This document shows, piece by piece, positions 6,859 to 15,117 of a stretch of DNA of 64,000 nt. Location: contig JADJXK010000002.1 in the NCBI GenBank assembly GCA_016710325.1, positions 2,108,001 to 2,172,000 of the forward strand, written 5' to 3'. The notes under the pieces are model-generated. The model saw only the letters and a program-made list of their open reading frames with translations. It did no database searches and had not been told where the DNA came from. The position numbers and the translations under genes were made by a program. The stretch's first letter is position 1. Every line of letters begins with the position of its first letter. Source of the DNA: Candidatus Leptofilum proximum (GTDB taxonomy: Bacteria > Chloroflexota > Anaerolineae > Promineifilales > Promineifilaceae).

Positions 6859-6870
6859 AGGATTTTCACG

Positions 6871-8331
6871 ATGAACGAGAGCGATATTCAGGCAATTATT
6901 GACCGGGTAAACCGGGAAGTGGGGGGGACGATGCCGGTGACGCGGGAAACGGCCGTTTCCCACCGTTACCAAAAAGCCCTCACCGAACCTACGCCCGCTG
7001 GTGGCGACCGGGGCGTTTTCCCGACTTTGGATGAAGCCGTTGCTGCCGCGGGCACTGCCTTTCGCCAGCTCAACAAGATGCCGCTGGAAATTCGCAAGCA
7101 CATGGTAGCCCACATGCGCCAGGCCGGGCGCGAATACGCCCAGGTGCTGGCCGAGATGGCCCAGAGCGAATCCGGCATGGGCCGCGTGGCCGACAAGACG
7201 CTCAAAAACATCCTCAATGCAGACAAAACCCTGGGCGTGGAAGATTTGCAAACCACCGCCTGGAGCGGCGACGGCGGCCTGACCATTACCGAATGGGCGC
7301 CATACGGCGTTATCGGCGCGCTGACACCCAGCACCAACCCTACCAGCACCGTCATTTGCAACGCCATTGCCATGGTGGCCGCGGGCAACGCCGTTACGTT
7401 TAACGCCCATCCGAGCACACAAAACTGCTCTAACTTCACCGTGCAGATTTTGAACGAAGCGATTCAGAAGGCCGGGGGTCCGGCGAATTTGTTAACGGCC
7501 GTTGCCCACCCCACCCTCGAAAGCGCCACCGGGCTGATGGAGCACAAAGACGTACGCCTGCTCACCGTGACGGGGGGCGCGGCTGTGGTGCGCGCCGCCA
7601 TGCGCAGCGGTAAACGCGCCGTGTGTGCCGGGCCGGGCAACCCGCCCGTGGTGGTGGATGAAACGGCCGATCTCGAACAGGCCGGCCGCGACATCGTCAT
7701 TGGCGGCTCGTTTGACAACAACATTGTGTGCACCACGGAGAAGGAAACGATTGCCGTGGATGGCATCGTGGATGAGCTGATCCGGGTGATGACCCACCAC
7801 GGCGCGGTACAGCTCAACAGCTGGCAGTTCAACCGGCTGTGGAAAGCCGTCACCGTTAAGGATCGCGGCCCGCGCAAATACGCCGACATGAACAAGGCGT
7901 TCATCGGCAAAAACGCCAGCGTGCTGCTGGCCGAAATTGGCATCTCGGCCGGGCCGGAAGTGCGCCAGATTGTGGCCGAAGTGCCGGAAGATCATCCTGC
8001 CGTCTGGTCAGAGCAGATGATGCCGATCATGCCCGTGGTGCGCGTGGCCAATGCCGACGCAGCCATCGACCTGGCGGTTGAGGCTGAGCATGGGTTCAGG
8101 CATACGGCCGTTATGCACTCCAAAAACCTGGATAACCTCAGCCGCATGGCCCGGGAGATAAACTGTAGCATTTTCGTGAAAAATGGCCCTTGTCTGGCCG
8201 GGTTGGGCTACGGCGGCGAAGGCTTCTGCTCCTTCACCATTGCCAGCCCCACCGGAGAAGGTTTAACCGGCCCGCGCAGCTTTAGCCGCCTGCGCCGCTG
8301 CGCGTTAGTAGATTCCTTTAGAATTGTATAG
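6871..8331 (+). CDS. CoA-acylating aldehyde dehydrogenase, BMC cargo (PduP/EutE-like)
   Basis: A 486-aa enzyme oxidising an aldehyde, here most likely acetaldehyde from DeoC, to acyl-CoA with NAD+. Residues 1-17 (MNESDIQAIIDRVNREV) are an encapsulation-type helix, as in PduP. The cofactor-binding core (WAPYGVIGALTPSTNPTST), TGGAAVVRAAM and the nucleophile Cys in FDNNIVCTTEKE are present, and length is normal for the family. ATG 6871 is chosen over an upstream GTG/ATG in the hairpin. It is preceded by the nucleotidyltransferase and followed by an unrecognised gene. NAD+ and CoA recycling partners (alcohol dehydrogenase, PduL) are not found in this window. Confidence 0.93.
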   Translation: MNESDIQAIIDRVNREVGGTMPVTRETAVSHRYQKALTEPTPAGGDRGVFPTLDEAVAAAGTAFRQLNKMPLEIRKHMVAHMRQAGREYAQVLAEMAQSESGMGRVADKTLKNILNADKTLGVEDLQTTAWSGDGGLTITEWAPYGVIGALTPSTNPTSTVICNAIAMVAAGNAVTFNAHPSTQNCSNFTVQILNEAIQKAGGPANLLTAVAHPTLESATGLMEHKDVRLLTVTGGAAVVRAAMRSGKRAVCAGPGNPPVVVDETADLEQAGRDIVIGGSFDNNIVCTTEKETIAVDGIVDELIRVMTHHGAVQLNSWQFNRLWKAVTVKDRGPRKYADMNKAFIGKNASVLLAEIGISAGPEVRQIVAEVPEDHPAVWSEQMMPIMPVVRVANADAAIDLAVEAEHGFRHTAVMHSKNLDNLSRMAREINCSIFVKNGPCLAGLGYGGEGFCSFTIASPTGEGLTGPRSFSRLRRCALVDSFRIV

Positions 8332-8382
8332 TAAAGTTAAGGTCACTTACCGTACAACACCTGTAAAGAGAGAAGTAAAGCA

Positions 8383-8919
8383 ATGTCTACAGCCTTCGGA
8401 AAACGTAACCTGATAAACCTCGATTTGTTCACCGATGCCTATCGCGTTACGGGGCGGGCCTCGGTAGGGATTGGTGGTATTCACGCCGAGTTGGGGAATC
8501 CCAATTCCAAGTACCTGGAACTCCAGGATGCGTATATTTCACGCATTCATCAGCCAGGTGACATCATTGCCAGTTACCAGGTTGGCGCTTTCCGGAAAGA
8601 CAACATCAATTTCATTGTTTTACAAGACAGACGAGATGGCATTCCGGTGGGCACGCAGCACGGCCGTTCCATCTTCACCCGCGGCCGCAGCATCAACGTA
8701 TTCCTCACCGTGCCCTCCTTTGAACTCTCTGGGGAAGCCATGCACGAAGGTAAAATCTCTGCCCGGGAAATTTTGGTACAATCCATGGGCAGTTTCCAAT
8801 TGGTGTTTGCCGCCAAGGCTTCTGCTTCTTTATACCCAGACATTTCTTACAGCGGCGATCTCATGCTGGTCCACAAAGACCGGATCGGGATTTTTTGTCT
8901 GGACACCAATAAAAAATAA
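8383..8919 (+). CDS. Unknown protein in BMC locus
   Basis: A 178-aa protein I do not recognise. It looks soluble and mostly beta: GRASVGIGGIHAELG, YLELQDAYISRI, INFIVLQDRRDGIP, SINVFLTVPSFELSG and a late AKASASLYPDISYSGDLMLVH. No signal peptide, transmembrane segment or cysteine motif is seen, and only one Cys is present near the C-terminus. AGAGAGAAGT precedes the ATG. It ends 30 nt before the receiver-ParA gene, so the two are likely co-expressed and may be partners. ParA-type ATPases usually act with a cognate adaptor, but this protein lacks the coiled-coil or disordered look of McdB. No function is assigned. Confidence 0.7.
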   Translation: MSTAFGKRNLINLDLFTDAYRVTGRASVGIGGIHAELGNPNSKYLELQDAYISRIHQPGDIIASYQVGAFRKDNINFIVLQDRRDGIPVGTQHGRSIFTRGRSINVFLTVPSFELSGEAMHEGKISAREILVQSMGSFQLVFAAKASASLYPDISYSGDLMLVHKDRIGIFCLDTNKK

Positions 8920-8949
8920 CGAAAGTATCGTAAGTAAGGAGACGGCGCT

Positions 8950-10077
8950 GTGGCCCGAATCTTTGTCATTGATGATGATGAACAACTTCTGCGCATGGTT
9001 GGCCTCATGTTGGAACGAGGCGGCCACAACATCACCCTGATCAACAATCCCCTGGACGGATTGGCCCAAATCAAAGCCGACAAGCCCGATTTGCTGGTGC
9101 TGGATGTGATGATGCCCAACATGAGTGGGCATGATCTGGCCCGCGAAATACGGGGCGACAGCAACATCGAAGATCTGCCCATCCTGGTGCTCACCGCCCG
9201 CTCGCAGGAAATCGACCGGGCCACCGCCCTGAAAAGCGGCGCAGATGATTACCTGAGCAAGCCGGTCACCTCTCAGGAACTCATGGAGCGTGTGGATGGG
9301 CTTCTGGCTAAAAAGGGCGGCCAGCCGTCGCCAGAGACGGGCGTCATCATCACGGTGTTTGGCCTGCGCGGCGGCGTGGGGCAAACTACGCTGGCCGTCA
9401 ACCTGGCTGCCGCCCTGCGCCGGGCCAGCCAGCAGGAAGTCTGTCTGGTCGATCTTTCGCCCTCTGGCGGTCAGGCGGTGATGCACATGCGCCTGCAAGC
9501 GCGCTCTTCCTGGCTCGATTTACCGTCAGAAAGTGAGCTGGATTGGGCGGTGCTGAAAAACCGCCTCATCATTCATCCATCCGGGCTGCGCGTGCTGGCA
9601 GCCCCGGCCAAACCCCAAGATCCGTCGGCGCTGACTGGCGAGCGGGCGCACCATATTTTGAACCTGCTGCGGCACCACGTGGCGTTTACGGTGATTGATG
9701 CGCCGCACGTGTATTCCCCGGCATTTTTAGAAGCCATCACCATGGCGGACATGGGACTGCACATCATTACGCCGGAGGTGGTTTCGGTACAAACGGCCGT
9801 TCAGCTCAATCGCCTGCTCAACAAAGCGGGCATCCAGGTCAAACGCAAATCGCACATCCTCAACCAGCACACGCCAGAAGCCCAGCTGCCGCAAGCGGCC
9901 GTCGAGCGCGGCCTCAACAACAAGGTCGCCTTCCAGATTGCCTACGACGTGAACCAGGCGCGGGCCATCGCCCAGGGCGTGCCGCTGACGCTCACCGCGG
10001 CCAAATCTGGCCTGCCCAACGTGGTGCGGCGCATGGCCGAAGCGATCTGGCAGCGGGTGTCGACCAAGAGTTTATAA
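8950..10077 (+). CDS. Receiver domain fused to ParA/MinD-like ATPase (CpaE/TadZ-like)
   Basis: A 375-aa protein from a GTG start preceded by AAGGAGA. Residues 1-120 are a canonical response-regulator receiver: acidic pocket IDDDE, phospho-acceptor Asp in LVLDVMMPNMSG, VLTARS, and the Lys in LSKPVT. From residue about 135 comes a MinD/ParA fold, but the deviant Walker A reads RGGVGQTT, not KGGVGKTT: the signature Lys is Arg and the P-loop Lys is Gln. Walker B is VIDAPH. CpaE/TadZ proteins have the same architecture, often with an atypical receiver; here it is the ATPase that looks impaired. Its place between shell genes suggests BMC positioning or regulation (inference), by analogy with McdA. 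Confidence 0.85.
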   Translation: MARIFVIDDDEQLLRMVGLMLERGGHNITLINNPLDGLAQIKADKPDLLVLDVMMPNMSGHDLAREIRGDSNIEDLPILVLTARSQEIDRATALKSGADDYLSKPVTSQELMERVDGLLAKKGGQPSPETGVIITVFGLRGGVGQTTLAVNLAAALRRASQQEVCLVDLSPSGGQAVMHMRLQARSSWLDLPSESELDWAVLKNRLIIHPSGLRVLAAPAKPQDPSALTGERAHHILNLLRHHVAFTVIDAPHVYSPAFLEAITMADMGLHIITPEVVSVQTAVQLNRLLNKAGIQVKRKSHILNQHTPEAQLPQAAVERGLNNKVAFQIAYDVNQARAIAQGVPLTLTAAKSGLPNVVRRMAEAIWQRVSTKSL

Positions 10078-10128
10078 ATTTGGAGATTGGAGATTAACGA
10101 TTGTTAATCTCCAATCTCCAATCTCCAT
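10078..10128 (+). repeat. Iterated-word hairpin (TGGAGAT family)
   Basis: The left arm repeats TTGGAGA/TTGGAGATTA and the right arm TAATCTCCAATCTCC, with a short centre. It separates the ParA-like gene from the second BMC-T. Confidence 0.75.
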
Positions 10129-10142
10129 CACTTCTTTATCTT

Positions 10143-10730
10143 ATGGATTTCCCCGCCCTTGCCCTGTTGGAATTTAGCAGCATTGCCGCTGGCATTGAAG
10201 CGGGCGATGCCATGGTGAAACGTGCTCCGGTCAGTACGATCCAGTCGGGCACGGTGCAGCCAGGGCATTACCTGGTGCTGGTGGCCGGTGACGTGGCCTC
10301 GGTGGAAGAAGCGGTGGCCGCCGGCCGGGAAACGGGCCAGACAGCCCTGCGCGACACGCTCTTTTTGCCCAACGTGCATCCCGATGTGGTGGCCGCGCTG
10401 GGCGGCCAGCGGCAGGTGGCGGCCGAAGATGCCCTGGGCATCATCGAGACCCAAACCGTGGCCAGCGCCATCCTGGCAGCGGATGCCGGGGTGAAGGGTG
10501 CGGAAGTGTCACTGCTCCAGCTGCGCCTGGCCGATGGCTTGGGCGGCAAAGGGCTGGTGTTTTTTCATGGCCTGGTGGCGGATGTGGAAACGGCCGTTTC
10601 CCTCAGCGCCGCCACTGCCCGCAGCCAGCTCGTCCGGCAGATGGTTATCCCACAGCTGCACGCGGAAATGTGGCAAAATGTGAATGGGAACGGCCGTTTT
10701 GGCCAGCATTTTGGTTGGGAAGCGATGTGA
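10143..10730 (+). CDS. BMC-T shell protein, second type
   Basis: A 195-aa protein with two BMC domains: ALALLEFSSIAAGIEAGDAMVKRA (residues about 4-27) and ALGIIETQTVASAILAADAGVKGA (about 101-124). Each is followed by the strand LVLVAGDVASVEEAVAAG or LVFFHGLVADVETAVSLS. This domain order matches PduT/PduB-like single-layer trimers, but the PduT iron-sulfur Cys is absent. The ATG at 10143 is chosen because the BMC fold begins immediately. The C-terminal 20 residues are extra. Confidence 0.88.
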   Translation: MDFPALALLEFSSIAAGIEAGDAMVKRAPVSTIQSGTVQPGHYLVLVAGDVASVEEAVAAGRETGQTALRDTLFLPNVHPDVVAALGGQRQVAAEDALGIIETQTVASAILAADAGVKGAEVSLLQLRLADGLGGKGLVFFHGLVADVETAVSLSAATARSQLVRQMVIPQLHAEMWQNVNGNGRFGQHFGWEAM

Positions 10731-10838
10731 TCGGTATTCGGTGATCGGTAAACGGTTATCGGTAATCGGTAGGGGCGAGGCAATCGGCCAGAACCTCTGG
10801 CAAACAAACAGCCATTCATCCGATTGCCTCACCCCCTC
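10728..10838 (+). repeat. Iterated GATCGGT words plus inverted repeat
   Basis: Tandem variants of GTGATCGGTA/TTATCGGTAA (10728-10772) run into a separate stem, AGGGGCGAGGCAATCGG (from about 10770) pairing with CCGATTGCCTCACCCC (to about 10838). It lies between BMC-T and BMC-P. Confidence 0.6.
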
Positions 10839-10851
10839 TCTTATAAAAATT

Positions 10852-11121
10852 ATGCAATTAGCACGCGTTATCGGCACGGTGGTAGCCACCGAAAAATATG
10901 AAGGGCTGGAAGGCATCAAATTCCTGGTGGTGCAGCCCCTGAGCAAAACGCAGGTGCCGGAAGGCCAGCCGGTCATCGCTGCCGACGCTACGGCGCAGGC
11001 CGGACCGGATCACCTGGTGTTTATCGTGGGCAGCCGGGAAGCGGCTCAGGCAATGCCCATCCCCTTTGTACCCGTAGACCACGCCATCGTCGGCATCGTC
11101 GACGAGGTGCAGCTGGCCTGA
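10852..11121 (+). CDS. BMC-P pentamer vertex protein, second copy
   Basis: An 89-aa EutN/CcmL-family protein: MQLARVIGTVVATEKYEGL, GIKFLVVQPLS, VIAADATAQAGPDHLVFIVGSREAA and an AIVGIVDEVQLA end. It is clearly distinct from the copy at 5547. This is the last gene of the contiguous BMC run; its stop is 8 nt from the stop of the convergent glycosyltransferase gene, with no obvious terminator between. Confidence 0.92.
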   Translation: MQLARVIGTVVATEKYEGLEGIKFLVVQPLSKTQVPEGQPVIAADATAQAGPDHLVFIVGSREAAQAMPIPFVPVDHAIVGIVDEVQLA

Positions 11122-11128
11122 CCCCTGC

Positions 11129-12643
11129 TTACCCAAAAGCGCGCATCTCCGGCCATAACTGCTCCCACGGTTTCAACAAGTCTTCACACAAGAAAATATC
11201 CGGGGAAAACTTGCTTTCCTCATTGGCCACGCCAAAGCGGTTGCTGTTGCGGCCCACCACGGTGCATTGGCCAAAATGCCTGCTCAGAAACGACTCGGAA
11301 AATCCTAAAACAATCACGGCGTCGGGCGGGGGTGTGCCGTAGCCACGCTGCCAGTAGGAATTGACCGGGCTGACGGCCGTTTGCAGCCCATAGCGCGGTC
11401 CATACAGGTTTAAAGCGGCCGCCTCGCCGTAGTTGCCGGTCAAAATGCCCAGATTGGCATGATTGGGTGCCTCCTGCGCATAAATCGTCGCTACGTTTTG
11501 AGCCATCTCTGCCCAGCCAATTTGCTCGGCAAAGTTGTCATGGACATCGCTGGTGACGTCCCACAAGGCGGAGTTGATCGGCGCCACTGGCAGGGCCAGG
11601 GCCACGCCAATCGCCGCGCCTACGGCCAGCAGCCCCCAGGTAACCCGACCCCACAGCTTTTGCCGGTCAGCAGAAAGACGAGCCAGCCAACGTTCGCCCC
11701 ACACGGCACCGCCAGCCAGGATCATCGGGTAAGCTGGGGCCAGGTAATAAAAGCGTCCCTGGCTGAGGCCAAACAGCGCCAGGGTGATGAGGTAAATCCA
11801 GGCGATGGGGCGGAAACGGCCGTTCTCCCACCGCAAATAAAAGACCATCCCCAGCAAAAACAGCGGCACCGTGTCAGGATTTAGATTGACATAAAACTGC
11901 TGCGCAAGGTACCCTTCGGTGCGTCCCAGCGCCACGTCACGGGCGCGTATCGCAGCTAAAAACTCCAGCGAAACAAAGTTGTTTTGGAACTGCCAGATGA
12001 GGTTGGGCAGAAAGATGAGCAGCGACAGCCCTGCGCCAGCCCACAGCCAAGGGGATTTCAAGTGTGTGCGCAGCCGCTTCGTTAAGAGGACAGTGAGGAT
12101 AACGGCCGTTACCAGAATCACCATCGTGTACTTGGTCATCATGCCCAGGCCAAAGGCCGCACCGATGCCCAGCCACCAGCGGGGATTGCCGGACTTAAGC
12201 AGCCGGATGAAGCAGTACAGCGCCAACACCCACCACAGATAATCGAAGGAAATGTACTGAAACAGCGTGCTCATGAGCAGCGACATGATGGAGATACCGG
12301 CGGCTATGGCGGCAACCGCCTGGGCACCACGGCCACCGCCCAATTCTTTGGCCATCAGCCCGGTGAACACCATCGCCACACACTGCGCCAACGCCGCCAG
12401 CGACTTGATGCCCACCAGCGAAAGGCCAAACAGCTCTAACCCCACCCGGCCCACAAACGGCGTCAGCGGCGGATAAGCCACGTAGCCCCAGGCTAGATGC
12501 TGCCCGTTGTCTAAAAAGGCCAGGGCATCCCGGTGGAAACCGTACTGGTTGTTGGTGAGCACGTGGAAAAGCAGCCGGACGGCCGCCAGCAGCAGCAGAA
12601 GCTGCCAATCGGCGAGAGAGTGTTTAGATCTTTCGATCCTCAA
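11129..12643 (-). CDS. GT39/ArnT-like membrane glycosyltransferase
   Basis: A 504-aa polytopic membrane protein. It has about ten hydrophobic segments, an early NNQYGFHRDALAFLDNGQHLAWGYVAYPPLTPF loop with acidic residues (the GT39/PMT first-loop catalytic region) and a GRFYYLAPAYPMILAGGAVWGE segment typical of ArnT-like family members. These enzymes transfer sugar from a polyprenyl-phosphate donor at the outer membrane face. The C-terminal 150 residues form a periplasmic/extracellular domain (NSYWQRGYGTPPPDAVIVLGFSE). AGGAGG lies upstream. It converges on the BMC locus and is probably unrelated to it. Confidence 0.85.
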   Translation of the reverse strand: MRIERSKHSLADWQLLLLLAAVRLLFHVLTNNQYGFHRDALAFLDNGQHLAWGYVAYPPLTPFVGRVGLELFGLSLVGIKSLAALAQCVAMVFTGLMAKELGGGRGAQAVAAIAAGISIMSLLMSTLFQYISFDYLWWVLALYCFIRLLKSGNPRWWLGIGAAFGLGMMTKYTMVILVTAVILTVLLTKRLRTHLKSPWLWAGAGLSLLIFLPNLIWQFQNNFVSLEFLAAIRARDVALGRTEGYLAQQFYVNLNPDTVPLFLLGMVFYLRWENGRFRPIAWIYLITLALFGLSQGRFYYLAPAYPMILAGGAVWGERWLARLSADRQKLWGRVTWGLLAVGAAIGVALALPVAPINSALWDVTSDVHDNFAEQIGWAEMAQNVATIYAQEAPNHANLGILTGNYGEAAALNLYGPRYGLQTAVSPVNSYWQRGYGTPPPDAVIVLGFSESFLSRHFGQCTVVGRNSNRFGVANEESKFSPDIFLCEDLLKPWEQLWPEMRAFG

Positions 12644-12672
12644 GCGGTCCTCCTCATTGATCTTTTTTGAAC

Positions 12673-12755
12673 GCTTTTGGCCGCAAATTTCGCAAATTGA
12701 CGCGAAAGCAGCCTGAAATTCGTGGAATTTTGCGTCATTCGCGGCAAAATTTTTA
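12673..12755 (-). repeat. Long imperfect hairpin upstream of GT39 gene
   Basis: GCCGCAAATTTCGCAAATTGACGC-type words on the left pair imperfectly with GCGTCATTCGCGGC-type words on the right. It lies between the GT39 start and the stop of the GNAT gene. Confidence 0.55.
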
Positions 12756-12762
12756 GATCAGC

Positions 12763-13269
12763 TCAGGAAGAATACAACAGCACCTCGCTTTGTCCTTCGT
12801 CGAGGGAGAGGCGCTTTTGGAACTTCAAGCCTAACTTTTCCAGCAGCCGGATCGAGCGATGATTGTCTGGGGCAACGATGGCCAGGATGGGTGACAGGTT
12901 TAACTCGTGGCGGGCGTGGTGCAGTACGGCCGTTGCCGCCTCAAAGCCATACCCCTGGCCGGTAAACTGGGGCAGATAGGCAAAACCGATGTCAGGATGG
13001 GGCAGAGACGGCCGTTTCACCAGGCCACACATTCCCAGGCACGCGCCATCTGCCTGGCGCCGCACCAGGTAGAGGCCGTAACCGTTGGCCGTGTAGCTGG
13101 CCAGCGGCCCATTCTGCAAGTACGCCTCCGCCTGCGCCACAGTGTGCACACCCCGGTCGCCAATAAAACGCAGCCACGACGGATCGTTAACCAGTTCCAA
13201 AATAAACGGCGCATCTTCAAGGGTGAGACGAACCAGCTCCAGGCGTGCGGTTATAGCGATGGTGCTCAT
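12763..13269 (-). CDS. GNAT-family N-acetyltransferase
   Basis: A 168-aa protein with RimJ/RimL-like layout: an N-terminal ITARLELVRLTLEDAPFILELVND, GMCGLVKRPSLPHPDIGFAYLP, the acetyl-CoA loop QFTGQGYGFEAATAVLHHA and the closing NHRSIRLLEKLGLKFQ. Such enzymes acetylate protein N-termini or small amines. Its ATG overlaps the stop of the upstream YdeI-like gene by 4 nt (ATGA type), so they form an operon with the DinB gene. Confidence 0.88.
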   Translation of the reverse strand: MSTIAITARLELVRLTLEDAPFILELVNDPSWLRFIGDRGVHTVAQAEAYLQNGPLASYTANGYGLYLVRRQADGACLGMCGLVKRPSLPHPDIGFAYLPQFTGQGYGFEAATAVLHHARHELNLSPILAIVAPDNHRSIRLLEKLGLKFQKRLSLDEGQSEVLLYSS

Positions 13270-13856
13270 GGCGTGTTGCGCGGCCACTCGTTGGCGCGAA
13301 TGTTGTCCTGCGCCAGCCGGGCGGTTTCCTCGATGCGCTTTTGCCGGGTTAACGGCCGTTTGGCAATGGCAATCCACGCCAAAATGCTTCGCTTCACCGA
13401 GCGCGGAAAGGCCTCGAAATTGACCGCAGCGTCTGTGTATTCGGCCAGCGCCTCGACCAAATCCGGGGGGAGTTCCAGGTTTTCCACCGCATCGAAGACG
13501 TTCCAGGAGCCATCGGCTTTGGCCGCTTCAATTTTGGCTATTCCAGCGGGCATCAGCAGGCCAGCCACCTCAAGCTCAGCCACATGCTCTTTGTTGCGGC
13601 GTGACCAGCCGCTGCCCGGCTTGCGCGGGGAAATCCATTGCATCGACCGATCGGCATCCAGCTTGCGTGCCTGGCTGTCGATCCAGCCAAAACAAATCAC
13701 TTCCTGCACAATGTCATCCCAGGAGACGTATTTATCGCCCGCACTTTTTTTGTGTGTCACCAGCCAGACGCCTTCACCGCGCTCGTGATTTTCGGCCAGC
13801 CATTGGCGCAATTCGGCTCGGCTTTGCACCTCAACTTGTTCTTTTTCAGCTTTCAT
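13266..13856 (-). CDS. YdeI/OmpD-associated family protein
   Basis: A 196-aa protein of the YdeI (OmdA, bacteriocin-protection) family, recognised by WLAENHERGEGVWLVTHKK, YVSWDDIVQEVICFGWIDSQ, MQWISPRKPGSGWSRRNKEHV and the C-terminal RSILAWIAIAKRPLTRQKRIEETA. Its molecular role is poorly understood. It overlaps both neighbours by 4 nt, so three genes (DinB, YdeI, GNAT) are translationally coupled. Confidence 0.88.
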   Translation of the reverse strand: MKAEKEQVEVQSRAELRQWLAENHERGEGVWLVTHKKSAGDKYVSWDDIVQEVICFGWIDSQARKLDADRSMQWISPRKPGSGWSRRNKEHVAELEVAGLLMPAGIAKIEAAKADGSWNVFDAVENLELPPDLVEALAEYTDAAVNFEAFPRSVKRSILAWIAIAKRPLTRQKRIEETARLAQDNIRANEWPRNTP

Positions 13857-14434
13857 GGATCAAACCACTCCGTTTCTGGCTGGTGCAGCAGCCGCTGCAC
13901 GTCGTTCACATGATGCAGGTTGTGGTACAGGGTGAAGAACAAAATTTCGCGCACCGTCATTTTACCCAGCAGGGGATGAGGCAGCAGATAGCTGTCCAGC
14001 GCTTTATCGGACCATTTTCCCAGCGCAGCTTGCAGCGCGGCGCCTTTTTCCTGCCACTTGGCTAGAATGCTTGCCTGGTGTGCGGCCGTTGGCTCGCCGG
14101 TGACTTCGGGCAAAAACGGGCCGCCCGCCTGGCCGCCGTTGGCCAGCGCCTCGTGCACGTAGGTATGGCGCACCTGGGGCAACGGCCGTGTTTCGTGACT
14201 CACCCAGCCAAAACGAATACGCAGGGCCGTCTTGGGCAGGTTCAGAGCCATGCTCACCGGGGCAATGGACTTGATAAGGTGCACGAGATTATCGGCGGGT
14301 GTCCAGACCCCGGCCGGAGCGGCAAAAAATTGAGCAGCGGGGATGGCGGCAAAGAAGGTGTGGACGGCCGTTACCTCTGCCGCCAGCGCGGCGGCAATTT
14401 CCTGTTTGCTGAAGGGATTTCCTAGTTGAATCAT
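13853..14434 (-). CDS. DinB-like protein
   Basis: A 193-aa four-helix-bundle protein of the DinB/YfiT superfamily: an early helix with FFAAIPAAQFF, the conserved WTPADNLVHLIKS (first metal His) and a late TLYHNLHHVNDV (second and third His). The family includes metal-dependent thiol transferases and many uncharacterised members. First gene of a three-gene overlapping set; it begins 5 nt after the stop of the lipoprotein gene. Confidence 0.82.
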   Translation of the reverse strand: MIQLGNPFSKQEIAAALAAEVTAVHTFFAAIPAAQFFAAPAGVWTPADNLVHLIKSIAPVSMALNLPKTALRIRFGWVSHETRPLPQVRHTYVHEALANGGQAGGPFLPEVTGEPTAAHQASILAKWQEKGAALQAALGKWSDKALDSYLLPHPLLGKMTVREILFFTLYHNLHHVNDVQRLLHQPETEWFDP

Positions 14435-14439
14435 ATGGT

Positions 14440-15087
14440 TTAGTTGGAGGAGGAAGCGGCCGTAATCGTCAGATTGTCGAAGCTGATGTCCGTATCGCCG
14501 CCTTCAAAGGCCGTGGCGGCAAACCCGGCATACCCGGACGCATAATCGCTGTCTTCGATCTCGGCCAGGAATTTATCATTCACGTACATCGCCAGGTAAT
14601 TGCCGATGCAAACGGCGCGGATAGTGTTGCTGTCCTGGCCCTCGTTGATGGCCGAGCTGGCCGTCCACTCCACCAGCTGGCTGACGTCATCCCCTGCCCC
14701 CTTGGAAATGGTGTAATACCCATCGCCGCTGATGAGGAAGTAGTAGCCATCGCCGTTGTTGCTGGTATCGGCCCGGCACATGACGCCGTAGGCATTATTT
14801 TCGTGGGCAGAAAGCTGGCTGGAGGTTACTTCGATCACCACATCATCATGCAGCGCTTCGTTCAAGCCCCAGATGTAGCCATCGTCACCGGTTTGTACGC
14901 GGTATGCGCCATCGACCACATGGAACGCGATGCCGTCATCAAAATAAGTTTCCCAGGCCGCTTCCTCGTTGAACGATTCGCTCAGCAGCTCGTCGCCCAA
15001 GGCATATTCTTGTGAGGGGCCACCGCAAGCGGCCAATAACCCCACCAACACGACCCAAATGACCAATGCGCTAAACTTTCTGAACAT
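14440..15087 (-). CDS. Secreted lipoprotein with LamG-like domain
   Basis: A 215-aa protein. It has a lipoprotein signal peptide (MFRKFSALVIWVVLVGLLAACGG, with Cys at about 21 as lipid site), then a beta-rich domain (SESFNEEAAWETYFDD, GYIWGLNEALHDDVVIEVTS, YYFLISGDGYYTISK, NTIRAVCIGNYLAMYVNDKFLAE, SGYAGFAATAF, ISFDNLTI). The order matches concanavalin-like/3-keto-disaccharide hydrolase-type folds, which bind glycans, but catalytic residues cannot be assigned. It is downstream of the CHAT protease gene and may be co-transcribed. Confidence 0.8.
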   Translation of the reverse strand: MFRKFSALVIWVVLVGLLAACGGPSQEYALGDELLSESFNEEAAWETYFDDGIAFHVVDGAYRVQTGDDGYIWGLNEALHDDVVIEVTSSQLSAHENNAYGVMCRADTSNNGDGYYFLISGDGYYTISKGAGDDVSQLVEWTASSAINEGQDSNTIRAVCIGNYLAMYVNDKFLAEIEDSDYASGYAGFAATAFEGGDTDISFDNLTITAASSSN

Positions 15088-15117
15088 TGTCTGCTCCTTT
15101 GTTGTGAAAAAAGTTTT

